Assembly: GCA_030248065.1 (NCBI GenBank)
Contig: JASAMV010000544.1
Coordinates: 59,315 to 123,314, forward strand
Origin: Rhynchonema sp. JSB1_4
Taxonomy: Eukaryota; Nematoda; Chromadorea; Monhysterida; Xyalidae
DNA length: 64,000 nucleotides
Direction: 5' to 3'
Part shown: positions 57,563 to 64,000 of the stretch, in pieces
Layout of the letters: the number at the start of each line of letters is the position of its first letter
How positions within the stretch are numbered: the first letter of the stretch is position 1
Notes under the pieces: model-generated
Databases searched by the model: none
What the model saw: the letters and a program-made list of their open reading frames with translations, nothing else
What the model was told of the DNA's origin: nothing
Position numbers and translations under genes: made by a program

Positions 57563-57700
57563 AGATGTCGGGTGTCGGTTTTTTGGGACCCGACACCCGA
57601 CACTTACGCTTACGGCTCAAAACATGAGTTTTGCTGAGAGTTGAGAGAGAACATGAGAGAAGACCTTTGAGAGAAAATTTTCTTCGAAAATGGAAAATGT
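57563..57700. repeat. GTCGGGT word cluster, second copy
   Basis: GATGTCGGGTGTCGG and GACCCGACACCCGACAC flank a stretch shared with the UBR intron 28 cluster (TTTTGCTGAGAG, GAGAGAAAATTTTCTTCGAA). Confidence 0.7.
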
Positions 57701-58076
57701 TTCCTGTCTAAGTCGCGCCGACACAAACGCTGGTAAAGACCCTGAGACAGAAAGGGAAGCATTTTCTCCTGCCTTTGGTGATGTTTCAGGAGGTGCATTG
57801 CACCATACCATCACTTCTCAATTCAGTCACTGCATGTGTGATCGCCAATCTGTCATCAAAAGAAATGGATGTCCGCAGAAAATAATTAGCTGCGGTTTCG
57901 GTTTGTTTGATTTACCGACTTTTCAGCATCACACGCGAGGCAAATGACCTTCACACAATTATGCGAAACGTTCTAACCGTTGTCTTCTGTGTTATTCCAA
58001 CACCTTTGAATCAAGAATACTAAATTGTGACCTTAAAGTATTCTGTTTATTTCCGGAACTCGCGTTGGCCTAAAAA

Positions 58077-61000
58077 ATGATGTGGGTTATCCTAACTTCT
58101 TTGTCTTTGTGCATCACGGGTTGTCTATCATGTCTTGGTGTTGACCTAAATCACGGTATGAACGCGAGAAAACCAGATTCGGACTCATTTGTGTCAATTG
58201 AGGATTTGGAACGACTTTGGGATCAGTTCAACAAGAATTACGACAAGGCCTATGGCAAGGCGAAGACATCCGGTAATTGGGGATTACATTGTCGTTAAAA
58301 TTGACACTTTGAAATCAAATTGGCCATGTGCACCATCTGACTTACAGCAGCGTCTGGATCCGGTTCTGGTGCAGATCAAGACAGGACCAAGACAATGAGC
58401 ATGTCGAAAGGAAATATGAACGCAGGGCGATCAGGTAAATCGTCATGTTTATGTTGCCATGTTAGCAGGGATCCAAGAAGCCACAGGGGCCTAGCCCCCT
58501 TTTCGTCAAAGAGGCCCCTGAGGCCACCATTTCGGAGAAAAGAAGGAAAAGGACCCCTGAATCGTAGGATTTTCACTCTAATACACTTCAAATGTTTAAA
58601 AAGTGCGCGCTTCGCGCGTCATACCTACCCATTTGTATGAAATTTGGGTGTCGCGCGTGCTAAAAGTGCAAAAATTTCGCGCGCAACGCGCGTGCGCATA
58701 TTTCCCGTGGTATATTTGGCGAAAAATTGTCCAACTATAAACAAGTACCGGACAAAAGCGATTTTTGAATAATCAAACACACGTGCACTAGATAAAAATT
58801 ACTTTTGGGAATTGGGCCCCCTTGGTCGAAAGCTGGATCCGCCACTGCCTATGCCCAGCTTCAATCCTAAATTGAGCAAACCGTTCATTTTTATCACAGG
58901 TTCATCAAAAATTAATGGCAACAGTTCGAAATCTCGTAATGCTGAATTTCATGCTGGTTCCGGTTCAATCCCCGGCTCAAGTTCAAGTTCAAGCACCGAC
59001 ACAGGATCTGCATACAACTGCAATTGCACTAGTAACGGATCGGGTTCAACAGGTTGTGGCATTGATTCGGAGTCCAATGGAACGGCAACAGAATCCAGAT
59101 CCAGCTCGACAGGAACAGGAACAAATGAGTGCAATGGGACCCAAACTGATTCCGGCATGTGTTCTGCTAGGGAAACATCCAGTATAATATCTACCACAGC
59201 AGCAACGACAACAGTGAACAGAACAACAACAAGCACGTCACTACCCACTACCGAGACATCTGATGGAACAACGACTACGCCCATTATGATTACTGCAATG
59301 ACGGTTATCTGATGTTGTAATCGTCGGCATTCATAACCTTCGTATTTTCACACTTTTACACACATCATTCGTTTTTTCGAGAAATTTGTTGTGGTCCTAT
59401 AGCCGTTTCCTTCTAGAGTTCAACCACAACAACAACGACCACAACGACTGAAGATCCAGACTCGATCACTCAATCTGTTAGGGATGCATCTTCCAGCAAC
59501 CAGTCTGTGCCTTCAGATCCAGCCGATCCTTTTCGTTCGTTTATCAGTCCCCTTATAATAAAGAAAATAATATATAATCGATCGACATGTGATGTTTCAC
59601 CGTCTTGCCAGGCTGCATTCCGCACCATCCTTGCACGACGACAAGCCTGTCCGACTGCGGATCACCTCCCAATCCCAGGGGAGTGTGCGACCCCTACCTG
59701 GAGCCCCTGGCCGTCGAGTCAGGCCTGTGTCGATGTGACTGCCAGCCGGGAGCCATTTGCCAATTCGATATACAATGCGGGCCCGGTGGATTGTGCGGAG
59801 TCGATAGACGTATTTATATGATTTTCTCGTTTTTTGTATCTGTAAACGATATGACGTCAGAGAGCGAGTCATATATTCTGTTTGTGGCTACTTTTAAAAT
59901 TGATGACCGTATCGTAAATGGTATACTTTCTGGTCACGTGACTTTCTCCCTCAACGCGCGATATTTTGAGAATAGCTGATGCCACTGGTTTCGACGGCGT
60001 GAAACTGGTTCCCCCCGACATACTTACTTCTACGCCAGTCAAAAATCAATTGTATAATTAACACTAAGTCACCAAAGCGCCAAGGCAAGACAGGGCATGA
60101 ATCCTGGGCCGATAGAAACACTGTTCCTATTCAGCCAATCAGTGCACCTGTAACTGCCATCATGGTCGTTCATGCAGCACAAGTTGGGATTGTGGTGGAA
60201 CACCACCAACAGATGTGAGAATACAATGCACAGCAACGTGTTTGGCTGATGCTACGGCCACAAATGAAACACAGGTTGTCGAGTGCAACCAAGAAGACAC
60301 TTGTGCACTTGGAGCGAAGTGCTTGAGAGGTTCGAGGTTGATCTTTTCTCCCTTTATTTACCACCAGAACTGCATTCAAATTTAAATTGAAGAGCAGCGG
60401 TAAAACAACGGTTTTGTTATTGTTATGTGGCAGACAACTTTGACCTAATTAGTTTCCATTACGTTTGGCTAAAGAAAAGTCATTTGAAAAGCCACTCTTA
60501 AATATTGGCCTACATTCAACTCTCAGATCGTCAACTAAAGTCGCCAATTCACATAAGAATGTCACGAATTAATTCTCGCACTTCAGAGTTGCTTTGAGTT
60601 GACGGCTTTGGTGAACGATCTGAGTTGAACACGCATCAAGTAGCCCTAATTTTCACACTTCCAATTTTTCACGTTTTCAACCGCGGTTATCGTTTCATTC
60701 CGTTTGTCCGTGAATGTTCCCCGGAACTTTCTGTCATGCCCGCATTCCAGTTTGATGCCATGGTCCTCAATTGTATTGGTCGAATTTGAGTACTGCTCCA
60801 GTTGCGATACCGAAAACCGAATTTCATTGTCTGTGTCGTAATTGACAATGAGCGTGGCGTTGTAGGTGGATGGGCTTGACGGGTTCGGCACTGGAATGGC
60901 ACGGAATGATGTTTCGTGAAACTGTTTGATTGGTATCGAATCTTCTTGATCTGACGGGATCGGATCGGTGGTCCCATGGTCACGTGACTTGAGAATCGCT

Positions 61001-63718
61001 CTTGATCTATTATTGCCATTAAGTTCGAATACTGTCACCAAGTGACTATAGTATGAACAACTTTTACACCGAATGAAGGATGTTAGAATATGTCGAAAGG
61101 TCTTCCATACAAAAAATTTCGTGACCAAGCGGGCCCGATCTGATCCGATCACCAAGTTTGATGTCGGTCATAGTGCCTTATGTATGTATATTCACCCGCA
61201 CCTCTATTTAAATTGCACAAGTTCCTGATGCTGACTGCCTGCACTTCAAAACCGACGGCCACATTTCGTGTCACAGCTGGTGCCTTCGAGTTGACCGGAT
61301 GATTGTTGGGGATGTTGTAGTCGATGATGGGCTGGGCAGCTCGCGCACCATCCACGCGCGGGAACACGCATTGAACTACGATTTGTTTCACATTTTGTCA
61401 CGGTTCTATATCCTGTGTCCTATCTTATCTGGATCACGTGCCTGTTTCACAGACTGTTTCTGCACTGACGTGACCATAGTTTCGATCATAGATGTTCCAA
61501 GGTAGTAAAAGTATTTCAGCAAAACCAAATTAACGGATTCAACAAGTTTCGAAATATCCTTGACACAGAAAGTTCCGTGACAGAAAAAAGGGCAAGTTCC
61601 AACACGGTTTATTTCTCTGGCAAATCCTGTAGCCAGAATAGCAACGCACAGTACCTGGCGGTTGGGGCAGTTGCGGGGTTCTCGTGGTCGAAGAATTACC
61701 ATAACCCCGATTTCGAACTCCATCGCCCAATCTGCTCACCAACTCAGCGGCTATTGCAGGCGTGCACGCATTGGTGCCAATTATTGGGATCACTACGCAA
61801 AGGAAAAGAAAGGATATCGCATAGCTTCTCATACTTGGAATTTATAAATTTTGCTCCAAAACTTGAAAACCTGTTGGGTGGGATTATGGAAGTTACTGGT
61901 TTAGCTGTCCGTCGAGTAAAATATTATTTTGCACAACTCACGCGCGGAATGTTCATGAGTCAGTCTTGCATTCTCCGTTTTACTCCACCAGTTGAAAAAA
62001 AATAGTTCCGTTTTGCTCATGCGGTCTTGCCCACTTCATGGTGTTTTTGTGATACCCGTCCTTTTCGCTCACCACGAGGAATATTGTATAAAGAGCTCAC
62101 ACTATTAACGGCGTTGCTGATGAAAAAAGTTTGTTGACAAAAAAAATTTCCGCTCCACCCGATTTGCAGGCGTGTGCGCACAAACAGGTCAATGGCGTGA
62201 GGGAGCATATGATCCGATTGGGTGTTGGACTGACACTGACTGCTGGACGGTGGGAGGCACAGGTTTAGCAGAATACAATGTTTGTGAAACATCAGCTAGT
62301 CAACACCAATCATGCACTGCGTCGAAGTTTGCTTTAAACTTATTTCAATTGTATTTTGTTTAATTTATTTCTTTAATTATCCCTACCCTGGGCCGAGTTT
62401 GTGCCACGGGCATGTTTTTCAGACAGGTGTTGGCGCATGTTGGCTGTGTGTTGTTGTGACCTCCCACATGTTAGCGACAATCAAAGTGTGTGCGCTGAAT
62501 GTTCCAGGTCATTGCATTCGCACACCAAGTGACAGTGGTGGTGTATCTATCTGTATTCGATCACTCAACCCGACCACAATTGGCACTCCGAACTGTCAGA
62601 ACATGGACACAGATCTGAGCACAAACAAATTCCCCGTCTGTGTGACTCGCGATAACACTGTGGTGGAATGTGGCAGTGTGAAACATCAATGTGGTGTGGG
62701 CAGACAGTGTGGCATGTGTGACTGTGGGCGTGAGGATGGGTGATATTTTTGAAGGAAAGAACTTCAGTTTTTTTACGATAATAAGCAGGAGATTCAAATA
62801 TGTAACTATGTTTTCTCGTGATATTTCTTTATTGAGGCCTGTTTTCGCTTTGCGCTGTTTATGCTTTTATGTGCCTTTGCATTTCGATTCTTATTCAATA
62901 TTTGTTACGTATGATATACCGTGTGGGTCACATCTTATTGCTAGTAAATAAAAAATTATTTGAACAAGCAGCGGAGCGCTTGATGTTTGCTCTCACACAC
63001 GAACACCATCATGCAGGCCAGAACACTGCCCTGCGCCACCAGCTACTGCCCTGTCACCACAGGTCAGTCAGTGTTCGAACACACATCAAAATGGCCGCCA
63101 GTCACATTGTCGCCAATATCGCTGTAGCGAATTCAGTACTCACGTGTCAATAAAGGGCAAAAAGGGGGAATAAAGTGACATAGCTTCGTATGCATGCTTT
63201 CGTGTACAGTGAAAATCGTTTGCCAGCGGGGAGAAATTACCTTGCCCACAACGATTGCGCGACTTCACGCGGCTGTTATTGTTTCTGCAAGTGTGGTTGG
63301 ACCTCTCTTGAAAGCATTATTGACGCCCTCATGACTTAGCAACCGCGAAAACGGAAGAAAAACACAATAGAAGCTTCATATGGTTGCTTTTCTGACAAAA
63401 AGACAGCAACGACCCTTAGTTAGACACGAGTGTTCTCTCCACTATGGCCACATTAGACTTATTGTGTTCGTTTCCTGTGTGTATGGTTACCTTTTTAACT
63501 TTCAATGTTTGATTGTATTTTGGTACCATGGTCAGTTCAGCTGCTAATGCTATGGTGCGCCTCATTTGCGTTCTGATGGTATTCACATTCACACTGAAAT
63601 GTTTGTTGTCAATTTTTGAGTGCTAGAAGCCCCTTCTTTTGTACGATTTATGGTGAAATTATTGCTATTTAGGTGCTGTTGGTCAGTTGGACATGAACAT
63701 GATCGTCGCTCAAGTTGA
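58077..63718 (+). CDS. Secreted Cys-rich protein with Ser/Thr-rich region
   Basis: Proposed exons: 58077-58272, 58351-58434, 58900-59303, 59417-59534, 59612-59809, 60135-60329, 62170-62298 (or 62326), 62508-62739, 63673-63718 (stop TGA); about 533 residues. The start MMWVILTSLSLCITGCLSC is a signal peptide. A linker (SIEDLERLWDQFNKNYDKAY) leads to a long Ser/Thr/Gly-rich, probably O-glycosylated region (GSSSSSSTDTGSAYNC, RTTTSTSLPTTETSDG, TTTTTTTTEDPD). Cys-rich units follow with a recurring pattern: CRCDCQPGAICQFDIQCGPG, CTCNCHHGRSCSTSWDCGG, CETSA/CIRTPSD and CGVGRQCGMCDCGRED. No known family was recognised. The exon 7 donor and last exon are uncertain: the last exon fits phase 2 (ending CCWSVGHEHDRRSS), but another frame (AVGQLDMNMIVAQVDS) is also open and splices onward. 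The second exon has a CAGCAG acceptor. The 1.84-kb intron 6 contains a minus-strand gene. Confidence 0.6.
58466..58847. mobile_element. hAT-like remnant with GCGCGC words in an intron
   Basis: It begins CAGGGATCCAAG and ends GCTGGATCCGCCACTG, which would be inverted ends if four bases were lost at the left. The interior carries GTGCGCGCTTCGCGCGTC and TCGCGCGCAACGCGCGTG. No target duplication is visible. Confidence 0.5.
60646..61832 (-). CDS. Secreted protein of unknown family, nested in an intron of the Cys-rich gene
   Basis: Three exons on the minus strand: 61832-61655, 61375-61202, 61031-60646 (stop TAG). Phases are 1 and 1 and the sum is 245 residues. MRSYAISFLFLCVVIPIIG is a strong signal peptide, followed by NACTPAIAAELVSRLGD and a Thr/Pro-rich stretch. 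The middle exon has VQCVFPRVDGARAAQPIIDY and NVAVGFEVQAVSIRNLCNLN. The last exon has TYNATLIVNYDTDNEIRFSV, NSTNTIEDHGIKLECGH and ends NVKNWKCEN, with several N-glycosylation sites (NAT, NST, NET). The first exon is also open beyond its donor into a Cys-rich tail (about 36 more residues, stop near 61539), so a shorter unspliced form is possible. It lies wholly inside intron 6 (60330-62169) of the plus-strand gene. Confidence 0.68.
62740..63672. other. Intron or 3' flank of the Cys-rich gene, nothing recognised
   Basis: No repeat family or further exon was identified in this stretch. Confidence 0.4.
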
Positions 63719-64000
63719 CTCAGGTTTGCATATTTTTCATTGAATAAAATCCAGTACGTATTCAGTATTCATATTCACTGATCTTGGAAGACCGTTTGTA
63801 ATCTGCGCATGTCGGCTAAAACAACAGAATTTGAGGCACACTGTGTTCAAAGTTAAGATAACATTTTTTTAGCTGACGAAAATCAAATTCGTCAGACACT
63901 CAGCCAATCAGCACTGACGAATCGGTGATCACCAAAAAGTTGACCAATGCGGATACAAAGGATGTGAGTGTCCTTTGCGCATTTTCTTTGTAATTTTCTT
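63719..64000. other. Right edge; possible exon of the next or same gene
   Basis: After TTTTTTTAG at about 63873 an open stretch reads ADENQIRQTLSQSALTN. Within it, after a CAATCAG acceptor, a different frame reads STDESVITKKLTNADTKD and ends at a GTGAGT donor (63965). Either may be an exon, but the window ends before it can be judged. Confidence 0.25.

Noticed and set aside
58949..59284. Minus-strand frame of 111 codons with a valine-rich sequence
   Set aside because: It is antisense to the Ser/Thr-rich exon; the repeat-like codons keep the reverse strand open.

Overview
The window is animal nuclear DNA. Genes are split into many short exons with GT-AG introns (one GC-AG), introns mostly end in TTTCAG, TTTGCAG or TGCAG, and donors are often GTTGGT, GTTAGT or GTGAGT. 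The proteins are animal-type: a UBR1/UBR2 N-recognin, sushi and kelch modules, a PLCXD phospholipase and mitochondrial ribosomal protein L15. The L15 sequence and the gene style suggest a small invertebrate, most likely a nematode. That is a judgement from memory and was not tested. All gene models were built by eye from splice sites, intron phase and family resemblance. In every multi-exon model the exon phases add up.

Layout, left to right. (1) 1.4-6.6 kb, minus: PI-PLC X-domain protein (PLCXD type) with a hydrophobic N-terminal segment. (2) 9.8-12.1 kb, plus: a small secreted proline-rich protein with a dibasic site before a C-x4-C ring, resembling a peptide precursor. (3) 15.2-26.2 kb, minus: a type I membrane protein model with a kelch exon, then sushi (CCP) exons, a transmembrane helix and a cytoplasmic tail. 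Two of its sushi exons lie in the two copies of a near-perfect 3.24 kb tandem duplication (18273-24756). (4) 29.7-48.5 kb, plus: a 45-exon UBR1/UBR2-type E3 ligase, 1957 residues as read. (5) 49.8-51.8 kb, plus: 6-phosphogluconolactonase. (6) 52.1-53.5 kb, minus: MRPL15, converging on PGLS. (7) 58.1-63.7 kb, plus: a secreted Cys-rich protein with a Ser/Thr-rich region; an unrelated secreted protein gene (60.6-61.8 kb, minus) is nested in one of its introns.

The rest is transposon debris. Three elements have hAT-like ends (CAGGGTTG or CAGTGGTT) with exact 8-bp target duplications (3068-3970, 17839-18386, 54401-55109). There is a foldback family ending ATTGGTCGCACAATGAC, tRNA-headed SINE-like pieces, and large inverted repeats. 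A striking property runs through the non-coding DNA: many elements share an AT-rich backbone but each carries its own short 'word' repeated many times and in both orientations (TTTCCGGAA, CGGGAT, GGATACC, GTCGGGT, GCTACTAAATTT, GAGCGAAGCG, ATCTATCTATCGTCAACA and others). The richest stretch is 53.5-57.6 kb.

The genes do not form one pathway. They are a normal gene neighbourhood mixing housekeeping genes (protein degradation, pentose phosphate pathway, mitochondrial translation) with extracellular or membrane proteins. The 5' coding ends of the PLCXD, UBR, kelch/sushi and MRPL15 genes were not found.
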